Shown: positions 1-7,214, counted from the stretch's first letter. The stretch is DNA of 15,863 nucleotides from JAVZYK01 sp049699715 (GCA_049699715.1 JBNAVB010000013.1:1-15863); one strand, 5' to 3'. Program-made: numbers and translations. Notes: generated from the sequence alone by a model not told the origin.

Positions 1-23
1 GACATTTTTTTATTTGTTAATAC

Positions 24-41
24 CTCGGGCTTTAGCCCGAG
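24..41 (+). terminator. Perfect GC-rich hairpin with T-rich 3' flank, possible terminator
   Basis: Seven bases, CTCGGGC, pair perfectly with GCCCGAG across a TTTA loop. On the plus strand a T-rich stretch follows, as expected after a plus-strand gene ending left of the window. It also lies just beyond the 3' end of the minus-strand gene at 55-363, but on that strand the following bases are A-rich. Termination is inferred; the hairpin is seen directly. Confidence 0.4.
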
Positions 42-54
42 TGTTATTTATTTT

Positions 55-363
55 TTAACTGCCCCCAACTGTTTCATAATTTTTTTGAATTTTTATAATA
101 GCCGCTTTCAAGTCATCAATATAGTTTCTCCACCCAGTTGCGCTCATAATCCCCGGCTGGAGATAATGCTTCTCGAACTCTTTTGTGGGGCTCATCACGC
201 CGTTTTCAGCATCTGTAATACTTACCATTCTAACTAAGGCGCTTACTTCTTCTCCTTCTATATGATTTCTTTGCACGAGGTTATGGAGCCTCTGGATTTC
301 CATGGCAATCCCTTTCCAAAGTTCTTTATAATTTTCTAGCCCAAGCCTTTCGACAGCCGTCAT
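55..363 (-). CDS. Hypothetical protein, 102 aa
   Basis: I do not recognise this protein. It is soluble-looking and mostly helical in character, with no signal peptide, membrane segment or cysteine cluster. The N-terminal half is rich in charged helix formers (residues 8-45). A middle stretch (about 55-80) has Gly, Pro and Trp, and a helical tail follows. The ATG at 363 is supported by a TATA-like box at 381-389, placed for a leaderless transcript. The next gene on the same strand, at 441-821, has its own TATA-like box, so the two are probably transcribed separately. Coding is supported by the promoter spacing and an uninterrupted frame, but no function can be assigned. Confidence 0.55.
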   Translation of the reverse strand: MTAVERLGLENYKELWKGIAMEIQRLHNLVQRNHIEGEEVSALVRMVSITDAENGVMSPTKEFEKHYLQPGIMSATGWRNYIDDLKAAIIKIQKNYETVGGS

Positions 364-380
364 TTTGACACTCTCAGCAA

Positions 381-389
381 TATTTAAAC
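381..389 (-). promoter_or_regulatory. TATA box for the gene at 55-363
   Basis: On the minus strand this reads GTTTAAATA, centred about 22 bases before the ATG at 363. That is the usual archaeal spacing for a leaderless or nearly leaderless mRNA. Confidence 0.5.
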
Positions 390-440
390 CTTCTAAACAT
401 AAATAAACTTTTAAGTGTAAATAGTCATTTGAACATAATC

Positions 441-821
441 TTAAACATAATTCATAAAAAACCTGCCTTGTTCTATTGATATGATATATGGTTTGTTTTC
501 TTTCTTGCCGCCATAGGCAACAAGTTTAGAGCCGTCTTTGGAATAGAGAAAGTTTTTGTAATTCTCGCACCAAGTTACATAGAGGTTAAATCTAAGGCAA
601 GGCAGATCTTTGATAAATCCTTTGATTATCTCCCCTTCCTTATTGAAATGTAATTCTCTATCAAATCTTTGTGACATTTCTATGAACGCCTGCGTGATTA
701 TAGGCAATGCCTTTTCTAACCCCCCGAGCTTTTTAATTGCTACATGGAACATCGAGTTGGGGTCTGTAATTGAATCGGGTCTGTCAATAAGCACCTTAAT
801 GGCCAGATTGTAGGATTTCAT
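441..821 (-). CDS. Hypothetical protein, 126 aa
   Basis: No family is recognised. The protein has no membrane segment. Residues 1-60 look helical (with a KKLGGLEKALPIITQAF-type helix). Residues 60-126 look like alternating beta strands with many aromatic residues, including a Cys at about 75 and another at about 85. The start at 821 is supported by a TATA-like box at 843-850 about 25 bases upstream, giving a leaderless transcript. The frame is intact and the composition matches neighbouring genes, so I treat it as real. Upstream, it is divergent from the CxxC zinc-ribbon gene at 1032, and the shared 210-base region carries both promoters. Confidence 0.55.
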   Translation of the reverse strand: MKSYNLAIKVLIDRPDSITDPNSMFHVAIKKLGGLEKALPIITQAFIEMSQRFDRELHFNKEGEIIKGFIKDLPCLRFNLYVTWCENYKNFLYSKDGSKLVAYGGKKENKPYIISIEQGRFFMNYV

Positions 822-842
822 TTAAATTATACATAAAAATCG

Positions 843-850
843 CTTAAAAG
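843..850 (-). promoter_or_regulatory. TATA box for the gene at 441-821
   Basis: The minus strand reads CTTTTAAG, centred about 25 bases before the ATG at 821, which is canonical spacing for an archaeal leaderless gene. Confidence 0.5.
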
Positions 851-854
851 CATT

Positions 855-870
855 ATTGTGATATTGTGAT
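855..870 (+). repeat. Tandem 8-bp repeat upstream of a promoter, possible regulator site
   Basis: ATTGTGAT occurs twice head to tail. The pair lies about 20 bases upstream of the TATA box at 889-896, and just upstream of the minus-strand TATA box at 843-850. The position between two divergent promoters suits a regulator-binding site, but that role is inferred. Confidence 0.4.
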
Positions 871-888
871 AACTGTCTTAACGCAAGG

Positions 889-896
889 TTTATAAG
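889..896 (+). promoter_or_regulatory. TATA box for the zinc-ribbon gene
   Basis: TTTATAAG is a good archaeal TATA box. A start of transcription about 25 bases downstream (near 917) would give a leader of roughly 115 bases before the ATG at 1032. This is much longer than the leaders implied for most genes in the window. Confidence 0.55.
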
Positions 897-1016
897 CCCC
901 CGAATATGAAATATTCTAATATAGGAAGGAGTTTAGACGAATTCTTATAGCATTTGATAGAAAATAGAAAATATCGGAAGATAAAACATCAGAAGATATA
1001 GAAGAAATTAGAATTC

Positions 1017-1022
1017 AGGAGG
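1017..1022 (+). promoter_or_regulatory. Strong Shine-Dalgarno sequence
   Basis: AGGAGG ends 9 bases before the ATG at 1032. It is the only perfect Shine-Dalgarno sequence I found, since most genes here are leaderless or start right after the previous stop. A second purine block, GGAAGGAG at 924-931, sits in the same leader but has no start codon at a suitable distance. Confidence 0.75.
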
Positions 1023-1031
1023 AATTTTAAG

Positions 1032-1313
1032 ATGCCATACGGTGGCGGATTCAGGAGAGGCTTTAGAAGAAGTTTCGGCCCGAGAGAGATGCACAAGATA
1101 ACTTGTTCAGAATGCGGAAAGGAAGACACAGTTCCTTTTAAGCCTAGAGAAGGCACGCCAGTTTACTGCAGAGAGTGCTTCTTCAAGAAAAAGGGAATAA
1201 CGCCTAGAAAGCCTTTCGAAGAAAAGGAAGAAAAAGCACCAGAAGCTGAGGAAGCTAAAGAGGTTGAAGAGGTAAGCGAAGGTGCAGAAGAAGCTGAAGA
1301 GTCAGAAGAGTAA
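1032..1313 (+). CDS. CxxC-x17-CxxC zinc-ribbon protein, 93 aa
   Basis: The protein has three parts. Residues 1-19 are a Gly/Arg/Phe-rich tail (GGGFRRGFRRSFG). Residues about 25-49 hold two cysteine pairs (CSEC and CREC) separated by exactly 17 residues. The rest is a highly acidic Glu/Ala/Lys tail. The spacing matches the small family annotated as CxxC-x17-CxxC domain proteins, which is common in candidate-phyla bacteria and present in some archaea; its function is not established. Zinc binding is inferred from the four cysteines. The RGG-like start suggests nucleic-acid contact, also an inference. The start is fixed by the strong Shine-Dalgarno. The leader and translation signal look bacterial compared with the neighbours. 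A T-rich stretch follows the stop. Confidence 0.85.
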   Translation: MPYGGGFRRGFRRSFGPREMHKITCSECGKEDTVPFKPREGTPVYCRECFFKKKGITPRKPFEEKEEKAPEAEEAKEVEEVSEGAEEAEESEE

Positions 1314-1341
1314 AACTTTTCTAGAAATTTAAATTAGAATC

Positions 1342-1365
1342 TTTTCTTTGTTTTTTATTATTTTA
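1342..1365 (+). terminator. T-rich terminator after the zinc-ribbon gene
   Basis: The stretch is almost all T, with runs of four to six T's interrupted by single C, G or A residues. It begins about 28 bases after the stop at 1313. Archaeal transcription ends at such T tracts. It lies between two convergent genes. Confidence 0.5.
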
Positions 1366-3993
1366 TTACGGTTTACCTCTGTTTTTCATTTTTATTGCCT
1401 TTTTTGTCTCAAAGAATATTAATCCCAGAGAAGCGAAGGCAATCGTTATCAAAAGTTCAGTCAAGCTAAGCGCTTTGAACTCGAAGATTACTGAAAGAGG
1501 AGTGTATATAGCAATAATCTGCATGACGAAAGCCGCTAGTACAGAAAAGTTTAGAAACTTGTTGCTGAAAGTCCCAATTTTCCATAAGTTTTTCTCAGAA
1601 CGGCATGTAAAGGCTATGAAAAATTCGCTAACTACTAATGTTGTTAATGCCATTGTCCTTGCTTTAGCTAAGTCTTGATGATAATAGAGCATAAACAAGA
1701 TTAGGGTGGCGATGCAGGAAATTCCCCCCGCGATTAAGATGAAACTTTTTATACCATCTAAGATGTTTTCTTTCGGGCTAACTGGTTTCTTTTTCATCGC
1801 ATCGGGCTCTGTTTTTTCAACACTTAACGCGAGACTTGGCGCAGAATCAGTAATGAGATTCATCCAAAGGATTGCCGAAGGAAGTATTGGTAAAGGGAAC
1901 GCCAAAATCAATGCAAATATAACAACAAAAAGTTCGCTGACATTCGCAGCAAGATGGAATTTGATTGTTTTCTTCATATTGTCATAAACCTTGCGTCCTT
2001 CTTTGACAGCATTAACTATTGAATTGAAATTATCGTCAAGAAGCACTATGTCAGAAACCTCTCTTGCTACATCAGTGCCTCTCACCCCCATTGCCACGCC
2101 TATGTGTGCTTCTTTCAATGCGAGAACATCATTTACGCCGTCTCCTGTAGCAGCAACAATTTCATTCTGTTTCTTTAATGATTTGATAATCCTGTGCTTA
2201 AGCTCTGGATCAATTCTTGCAAAAATATTTTTTTCTCTTACTGCTTTGTCAAACTCCTCTTCTGATAATTTTCCAAGTTCGTAGCCTTCTATAGCGTCTC
2301 CGTCCAAGTCAACCATTCTGCCTATAGCTTTCGCAGTCAGGAGAGAGTCACCAGTAAGCATCTTTACTTTAATTCCGGCTTCCTTACATTCTTGTATTGC
2401 TTTCTTTACCTCTTTTCTTGGAGGATCAAGCATTCCTTGGAAACCAACAAAAACAAGATGGCTTTCTGCCATCTCTTGCGTGAAGTTGCTCGGAAGTTTC
2501 CTGAAAGCAAAAGCAAGAACTCTCAAAGCTTTCGAAGCCATGCGTTCATACTCTGTAAAAAGCTCGAACTTCCTTTCTTTTGTCAGTTCAACTATTTTGC
2601 CGTTTGCAAGTTCCTTCGTACAGTGTTTCAGAATCACATCTGGTGCTCCTTTAACATAACTTACAAGCCCCTCTTCGTTTTTTCTCACTATTGACATAAG
2701 CTTTCTTTTGGACGAGAACGCGAATTCCTTGATTCTTGCTTCTTTTTCTGTTTCCTCTTTTTTGAAAAGAGCTGCTTTTCTAGCTGAAATAATCAGGGCT
2801 TTTTCTGTTGGGTCGCCATAAATTTTATTATCTTCCATGCGCGCATTGTTGCACATTATCCCTGTTTTCATCAGCCAGTACAGGGTAGAGCCTTTTTGCG
2901 GCTCCACCCTTTGGCTGCCGAGCATGAAAGAATCATGGTCTATTGTGATAGTCTCCTTGTTACAATAAAGTTCTGTGACAGTCATCTCTTCAACTGTGAT
3001 AGTGCCTGTCTTGTCTGTGCATATTACGGTTGTTCTCCCCAAAGTCTCGGCAGTGGGGAGTTTTCTTATTAATGCATTGCTTTTCTGCATTCTTCTTATT
3101 GCTAATGCAAGTGTTATTGCAATAACCGCAGGAATCCCTTCAGGAATAACGCTTATTGCCAGGGCCATACCAGCCAGAAGCATGTTGTGGGTTTCCTCCC
3201 CCCTAAACAGCCCTATTAGAGTTGTCAATATAGCAAGAAGAATCACTATCATAGCTACATTTTCTGAGAAAATATCAAGTTTCTTCTCCAAAGGGGTTTT
3301 TTCACGTTTGACTGTCTGGACGAGTTCTGCTATTTTCCCGAATTCTGTATTCATGCCAGTTGCTACAACAATGGCCTTGCCGTTTCCATTTACTATTGAA
3401 GTCCCCATATAAACCATGTTTTTCCTGTCAGGCAAAAGTGTTTCAACAGCTATCGCTTCAGTATGTTTGTCTACCGGAAAGCTCTCCCCTGTCAGCACAG
3501 CTTCGTTGGCTTGCAGCTCATGGCTCTCGAGGATTCTGCAGTCAGCCATAACCTTGTCGCCTTCTGTTAGTGAGATAATGTCTCCTGGAACTATTTCTGT
3601 AGAAGTGATTTCCTGAAGCTTGCCACTCCTAAAAACCATGACTTTAGGTACAAGCAGGTGTTTAAGCTCGACAATCATTTTCTCAGCCTTGTACTGCTGG
3701 AAAAAACCTATAGAAGAGTTAATGAGAATTACCCCGGTGATAACTCCAAAATCAATGTAGTGTTTTATCAAAAGTGAGAAAAGGGCAGCTACAAAAAGAA
3801 TATAGATAAAAACAGAGTGGAACTGTTTGAGAAAAATCAGTACAGGATTGATTTTGGCGATTTGCCTGAGCTCGTTTTTGCCGTATTTCTCAAGCCGTTT
3901 CGACGCCTCTTCTTGGCTCAATCCTTCTTCAGTGCTCGCGAACTCTTCAAGTACCTCTTTTCTGTCAAGGCTGTGCCACCCCTTTGAATTCAT
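1366..3993 (-). CDS. P-type Ca2+-transporting ATPase (type IIA, SERCA-like), 875 aa
   Basis: This is an ATP-driven cation pump of the cell membrane. The order is: N-terminal cation-ATPase domain (1-70); membrane helices M1-M2; actuator domain with TGES at 168-171; M3-M4 with PEGIP at 284-288; phosphorylation motif DKTGT with Asp327; nucleotide-binding domain with KGAPD near 448; TGDS near 547; TGDGVND at 616-622; then M5-M10. Residues matching both SERCA calcium sites are present: E285 (M4), N684 and E687 (M5), N712, T715 and D716 (M6), and E790 (M8). That favours Ca2+ over Na+/K+ or Mn2+. I start at the ATG at 3993; a longer frame reaches 4092 but would overlap the divergent gene and adds an unlikely hydrophobic tail. 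Length is normal for bacterial and archaeal members. Confidence 0.9.
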   Translation of the reverse strand: MNSKGWHSLDRKEVLEEFASTEEGLSQEEASKRLEKYGKNELRQIAKINPVLIFLKQFHSVFIYILFVAALFSLLIKHYIDFGVITGVILINSSIGFFQQYKAEKMIVELKHLLVPKVMVFRSGKLQEITSTEIVPGDIISLTEGDKVMADCRILESHELQANEAVLTGESFPVDKHTEAIAVETLLPDRKNMVYMGTSIVNGNGKAIVVATGMNTEFGKIAELVQTVKREKTPLEKKLDIFSENVAMIVILLAILTTLIGLFRGEETHNMLLAGMALAISVIPEGIPAVIAITLALAIRRMQKSNALIRKLPTAETLGRTTVICTDKTGTITVEEMTVTELYCNKETITIDHDSFMLGSQRVEPQKGSTLYWLMKTGIMCNNARMEDNKIYGDPTEKALIISARKAALFKKEETEKEARIKEFAFSSKRKLMSIVRKNEEGLVSYVKGAPDVILKHCTKELANGKIVELTKERKFELFTEYERMASKALRVLAFAFRKLPSNFTQEMAESHLVFVGFQGMLDPPRKEVKKAIQECKEAGIKVKMLTGDSLLTAKAIGRMVDLDGDAIEGYELGKLSEEEFDKAVREKNIFARIDPELKHRIIKSLKKQNEIVAATGDGVNDVLALKEAHIGVAMGVRGTDVAREVSDIVLLDDNFNSIVNAVKEGRKVYDNMKKTIKFHLAANVSELFVVIFALILAFPLPILPSAILWMNLITDSAPSLALSVEKTEPDAMKKKPVSPKENILDGIKSFILIAGGISCIATLILFMLYYHQDLAKARTMALTTLVVSEFFIAFTCRSEKNLWKIGTFSNKFLNFSVLAAFVMQIIAIYTPLSVIFEFKALSLTELLITIAFASLGLIFFETKKAIKMKNRGKP

Positions 3994-4011
3994 AGCGAGA
4001 AAAAGAAAAAG

Positions 4012-4019
4012 TATTTTAA
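4012..4019 (-). promoter_or_regulatory. TATA-like box for the P-type ATPase
   Basis: The minus strand reads TTAAAATA, centred about 22 bases before the ATG at 3993. It supports that start rather than the longer frame. Confidence 0.5.
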
Positions 4020-4081
4020 TAATATTTCCTTTGCCCTGACATAAAACTGGCACAAAAAAGAGACAAAAAGAAAATTTAAAG

Positions 4082-4627
4082 ATGAAATTCAAATATCCTA
4101 AGATACTTGGTTTTATAATTTCTGTAACTTTAGCCTATTTTATCTTCAGTAATACTTATGTGAAATATTTTATCTCGAGCCTGAATTTGAACATGTTTGG
4201 TTACTTGGGCTCTTTTATTGCAGGCGTGTTCTATACTTTCGGCTTCACCTCGCCTTTTTCAACAGGTTTCTTTATAGACCTGAATCCTTCAAATATTATC
4301 TTGGCCGGAATCTTAGGAGGACTAGGGGCTTTGCTAGGCGACTTGGTTATTTTTGAGATAGTAAGAACGTATTTTATAGATGAATTCAGGGCATTGGGCA
4401 AGGAAAAGCCGATGAAATGGCTAAACAAAATGCTTAGAAGACTCTTAGGCAGAGGCGCGCACACTTTCCTGCTTTGTGTTTTTGCTATAGTGTTCATAGC
4501 CTCTCCATTGCCAGACGAGGCTGGCATAACAATCCTTGCTGGATTAACAAAAATTCATGATTATGCTATAGCAATAATCGGCGTGGTTTCAAACACGATA
4601 GGAATCTTGATATTGCTTGGTTTGTAG
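4082..4627 (+). CDS. Small polytopic membrane protein, possibly VTT/DedA-like, 181 aa
   Basis: At least four hydrophobic segments are visible, at about residues 8-24, 38-60, 70-92 and 128-150, with a last one at 160-181. A basic loop rich in Lys and Arg lies near residues 103-125. The pattern GGLGALLGD followed later by an ASPLPDEAGITILAGL segment resembles the half-membrane loops of VTT/DedA/SNARE-associated proteins and other small archaeal membrane proteins; I treat that as a suggestion only. It is divergent from the Ca2+ ATPase with 88 bases between starts. An AT-rich TTTAAAG lies close to the ATG, so the exact start is less certain than for other genes here. Confidence 0.6.
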   Translation: MKFKYPKILGFIISVTLAYFIFSNTYVKYFISSLNLNMFGYLGSFIAGVFYTFGFTSPFSTGFFIDLNPSNIILAGILGGLGALLGDLVIFEIVRTYFIDEFRALGKEKPMKWLNKMLRRLLGRGAHTFLLCVFAIVFIASPLPDEAGITILAGLTKIHDYAIAIIGVVSNTIGILILLGL

Positions 4628-4645
4628 CTTTTTTATAGTTTTTGT
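4628..4645 (+). terminator. T-rich stretch after the membrane-protein gene
   Basis: Two T runs (six and five) follow directly after the TAG at 4625-4627, in the short gap between convergent genes. A plus-strand terminator role is inferred from position and composition. Confidence 0.4.
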
Positions 4646-4646
4646 C

Positions 4647-5342
4647 CTAGAACTTTATCAGCCCGCACCACTCACAACCTTCTTTCGGGCAAGGGCCTCT
4701 TAATAGTTTTATAGCCTTGTTAAAAAGCCTCTCGGCATTTTCAATGTTAACCTTTATCTTCACGAGCTGTGTATCAAATACTACCTCGCCTGTCTCGAGA
4801 ACTTCACGAGGATAATAGAACAACAAGAATGAGAAGTCTTCTGTATCGTAGCCATTTTTTCTAAGCAAGAAATTGTAACAGTCAAGCTGGTTTTGGTAGA
4901 GCTTAGCCGTATCTTCTTTTAAAGCATAGCCTCTTGTTTTGTAATCAAGCACGATTAGTTTATCTCCTCTTACAAGCAGGTTATCTATTGCTCCATGGAA
5001 AATGTTCCCTTCCTTGTCTTGCCACATAATCCCACTTTTCTCATTTCGCCATTGCTTCAACAACTCGGCATTTCCAAAAAGCCGGCATCCAAAACAATGT
5101 ATATTATCCCTCAACTCCGGAGGCATCATTCTTCTGACCATAAACCTATCAAAATGTCTTTTCAAAATTCTGTCCATACCTCCGGGCAAACTTGGAAAAA
5201 TGCTTTGAGGCCTTTTCCATATGTGGTGCTTCTCAAGCCAAAAACATCTCTGACACTCTTCCATTAGCGAGAGGCCCGAAGGTGACAGATTGAAGGTTTC
5301 TTTGCTCTCTTCGCTTTCATCCTTTTTTCCTATTTCTTTCAT
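4647..5342 (-). CDS. PD-(D/E)XK nuclease, RecB/Cas4-like, 231 aa
   Basis: The core nuclease motifs are visible: His63 in a helix (LKRHFDRF), Asp120 (GAIDNLL), the D-x-K signature LDYKTRG with Asp133 and Lys135, and the RecB-type Q-x3-Y motif with Gln152 and Tyr156. Cys30 and Cys33 near the start and Cys218, Cys223 and Cys226 at the end form a layout like the 4Fe-4S clusters of Cas4 and AddB, though the C-terminal spacing C-x4-C-x2-C is not the usual Cas4 one. It should cut DNA, or possibly another nucleic acid. No cas gene or repeat array is present, so I do not call it Cas4. It is the last gene of a three-gene operon, 35 bases after the RNA ligase. Confidence 0.75.
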   Translation of the reverse strand: MKEIGKKDESEESKETFNLSPSGLSLMEECQRCFWLEKHHIWKRPQSIFPSLPGGMDRILKRHFDRFMVRRMMPPELRDNIHCFGCRLFGNAELLKQWRNEKSGIMWQDKEGNIFHGAIDNLLVRGDKLIVLDYKTRGYALKEDTAKLYQNQLDCYNFLLRKNGYDTEDFSFLLFYYPREVLETGEVVFDTQLVKIKVNIENAERLFNKAIKLLRGPCPKEGCEWCGLIKF

Positions 5343-5377
5343 AGATTTTCTAAGAGTAAGAAGTTTAAAAGGATTTG

Positions 5378-6394
5378 CTATGTCTTTTTATGACATCCTT
5401 TTATTCTAGAAGCTATCTCCAAAATCTGTTTGGATTTTTCTTCGATTGCTTGGGGTTGAAGACTACAAATGTTTTCAAATCTATCTGGAAAATATTTTTC
5501 CAAGAGCTCCTTTTTTCTTTCTAGATTTGCAAAGACAAATCCTCTTTCTTTAGTAGAATAAAGGCGGCTTTGAATTTCATCTAAGAAAGAAGAGTATCTA
5601 TCCAGATAAAATTTAACCTTCACACCAAGCAGGTCTTCTCTGACGACTATCTTGTGGTTCTTTTTGATATCCTCTTTCAATCTCCTAACTACTCCTCCCA
5701 TTTCAATCATCTTCCCAGCATTCCACAATTCTTCTATTATTTTTTCTATTCTTATTTCAGTGACGTAGTTCTCCAAAAGTGGTCTGTTTTGGTCTTTCCT
5801 GAAATCTTGGAAAACAGGATGCAAAAGTTTCGCAAACTTTTGGTTCTTATAATCCTTTATTACTACTCCTTCCCGAGGTCCATCGTAATAATCACTTTTT
5901 TCCAACAACATTTTTAGTTCCTCCATCGAAATTTTTCCCTTTTTGAGCAAGGGCAAGAAAATTATGTCGTCTATATCTGCAGTCAAGATGATCTCTTTGG
6001 CAGAACTATAATCCAAAAACTTTCCAGACTCTATGTCATATATATCTATAAGGAAGAAACTATTCAGATATTCGGGTCTGTAGAAAATATTATTAAACCC
6101 ATACCACTCACCATATGTTATAAATCTTGCCGGGATTGCTGCATGCTTAGGGTTCCGGTACACCCATGATTCGAACGCAGAGGCCCACAAAGGCTTTTGC
6201 CTTTTCTTGTCAATCCAATCTCCACGAGAGCCACAGCGCAGTCTCCCGTTAATGGTCCTGAAATGCGTGTTCGCTCCGTCTATTTTTTCGAAAACCAAAA
6301 GCTCACATGAATTAAGTATATCTAGATTTTCTTCTAGATATCCAATTTCAGGATATTTCTTGAAAATAGAATACTCCTTAACATTCTTTGGCAT
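5378..6394 (-). CDS. Rnl2-like ATP-dependent RNA ligase, 338 aa
   Basis: The nucleotidyltransferase motifs of the RNA ligase family are complete. Motif I is EKIDGAN with Lys37 as the predicted adenylated residue. An RxxxR-like stretch with CGSRGDW lies at 54-60. YGEWYG at 94-99 is the motif III region and FFLIDIY at 113-119 is IIIa. EGVVIK at 175-180 is motif IV, and KFAKL at 186-190 is motif V. The last 130 residues are helical and lysine-rich, as in the C-terminal domain of Rnl2-type enzymes. Predicted role: sealing 3'-OH/5'-phosphate ends in RNA. It starts 27 bases after the PIN-domain gene and is followed by a nuclease gene, so it likely works with a nuclease. A DNA substrate cannot be excluded. 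Confidence 0.8.
   Translation of the reverse strand: MPKNVKEYSIFKKYPEIGYLEENLDILNSCELLVFEKIDGANTHFRTINGRLRCGSRGDWIDKKRQKPLWASAFESWVYRNPKHAAIPARFITYGEWYGFNNIFYRPEYLNSFFLIDIYDIESGKFLDYSSAKEIILTADIDDIIFLPLLKKGKISMEELKMLLEKSDYYDGPREGVVIKDYKNQKFAKLLHPVFQDFRKDQNRPLLENYVTEIRIEKIIEELWNAGKMIEMGGVVRRLKEDIKKNHKIVVREDLLGVKVKFYLDRYSSFLDEIQSRLYSTKERGFVFANLERKKELLEKYFPDRFENICSLQPQAIEEKSKQILEIASRIKGCHKKT
6318..6341. repeat. Perfect 9-bp inverted repeat inside the RNA ligase gene
   Basis: ATATCTAGA and TCTAGATAT flank a 6-base spacer. In the mRNA it would form a hairpin about 55-77 bases after the ligase start codon. It could be a coding coincidence, since the repeated Glu-Asn-Leu-Asp residues use similar codons. 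Confidence 0.6.
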
Positions 6395-6421
6395 TTTTAT
6401 TTTTGTATGTAGAGTCCTGGG

Positions 6422-7024
6422 TCAGTATCTAATATAGTGCCCATGTTTATCCTCTCTTGATCGGATGATATATAAGTTGTTTTTATTAGGGAAATAATCA
6501 TCCCTTAGTTTGACAAGGGGGCGAATTATATGTTTTTCGTCTCCTGTAAGCGCGACAAGAGAGGTCGGAAGTCTCTCTTTAGCCTGGTGAATTGCACTAT
6601 AAAATATCAAAACATTAACTATAAAATTAGCATCAATTATAGACATTTCATCCTCTGTACGTTTTTTAGGTAGTTCCTGGATAATAGTGCAGACTTTCTC
6701 ACTAATTTCTTCATAGGGAATAGCCACAAATGGCAAAATCTTCTCTAGTATTTTTGGAGACTTTTCATATGCCGATTTGACTAATTCATAAGTTTTCTCT
6801 GAGAGCTCTCTTTTATGAGAATTTATCATAATATTTCGGTGGGCTTCAACCTCTTCCATTACTCCCTCAGAGACAAATACTATTCCCTCTTTTTTCAGAA
6901 TGCTTTCTAAAAAAGCCTTCTGTTTCTTTTCAAACTCAATTATTGCAGAGGTATCTAATAAAAGGAGGGGTTTTTTTCCCAAGAATACTTCTTCGAAAAA
7001 TTTACTGAAATTTTTAATTTTCAT
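6422..7024 (-). CDS. PIN-domain protein, predicted ribonuclease, 200 aa
   Basis: The acidic residues of a PIN fold appear in order: Asp24 in LLLDTSAII after the first strand; Glu57/Glu58/Glu60 in GVMEEVEAH; Asp131 in EDEMSIIDANF, with extra acids at 124-126; and Asp162 in LVALTGDEKHI. These normally bind metal for RNA cleavage. An N-terminal helix (1-18) precedes the domain, and the middle insert (65-120) is helical, longer than in VapC toxins (about 130 aa), so this is not a typical VapC. No antitoxin-like gene adjoins it. It is first in the operon with the RNA ligase and the PD-(D/E)XK nuclease. The start is supported by a TATA box about 25 bases upstream. Confidence 0.75.
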   Translation of the reverse strand: MKIKNFSKFFEEVFLGKKPLLLLDTSAIIEFEKKQKAFLESILKKEGIVFVSEGVMEEVEAHRNIMINSHKRELSEKTYELVKSAYEKSPKILEKILPFVAIPYEEISEKVCTIIQELPKKRTEDEMSIIDANFIVNVLIFYSAIHQAKERLPTSLVALTGDEKHIIRPLVKLRDDYFPNKNNLYIIRSREDKHGHYIRY

Positions 7025-7037
7025 GATTTATCAAAGG

Positions 7038-7053
7038 ATTTATAATTTAAAAA
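7038..7053 (-). promoter_or_regulatory. Promoter of the PIN / RNA ligase / nuclease operon
   Basis: The minus strand reads GTTTTTAAATTATAAA, with TATA-like cores 15-29 bases before the ATG at 7024. This spacing implies a leaderless transcript beginning at the PIN gene. Confidence 0.55.
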
Positions 7054-7214
7054 CTTTTTCTTTTTTACCACTTCAAAGTAATCTTAATATATTTTTTTCC
7101 AGCGCTTTATGAAAACGTATGGAAAAATAACCTTCCTTTTTCAAAAACCCACAAAAAATTTTGTAATGAACTTATAACAAATCTTCAACCAATTTCAAGT
7201 AAACACACAAAAGC

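Noticed and set aside
3994..4092. 33-residue N-terminal extension of the P-type ATPase to 4092
   Set aside because: It overlaps the start of the divergent membrane-protein gene, is Phe-rich and unlike the family, and the TATA-like box at 4012-4019 fits the ATG at 3993.
4647..5342. Cas4 of a CRISPR system
   Set aside because: No repeat array, cas1 or cas2 is present in the window, and the C-terminal cysteine spacing is not the usual Cas4 form.
6422..7024. VapC toxin of a toxin-antitoxin pair
   Set aside because: The protein is longer than VapC, has a helical insert, and no small antitoxin gene overlaps or adjoins it.
7109..7177. 22-codon plus-strand frame between the PIN and HEPN-like genes
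   Set aside because: It is too short, has no recognisable features, and lies in AT-rich promoter sequence.
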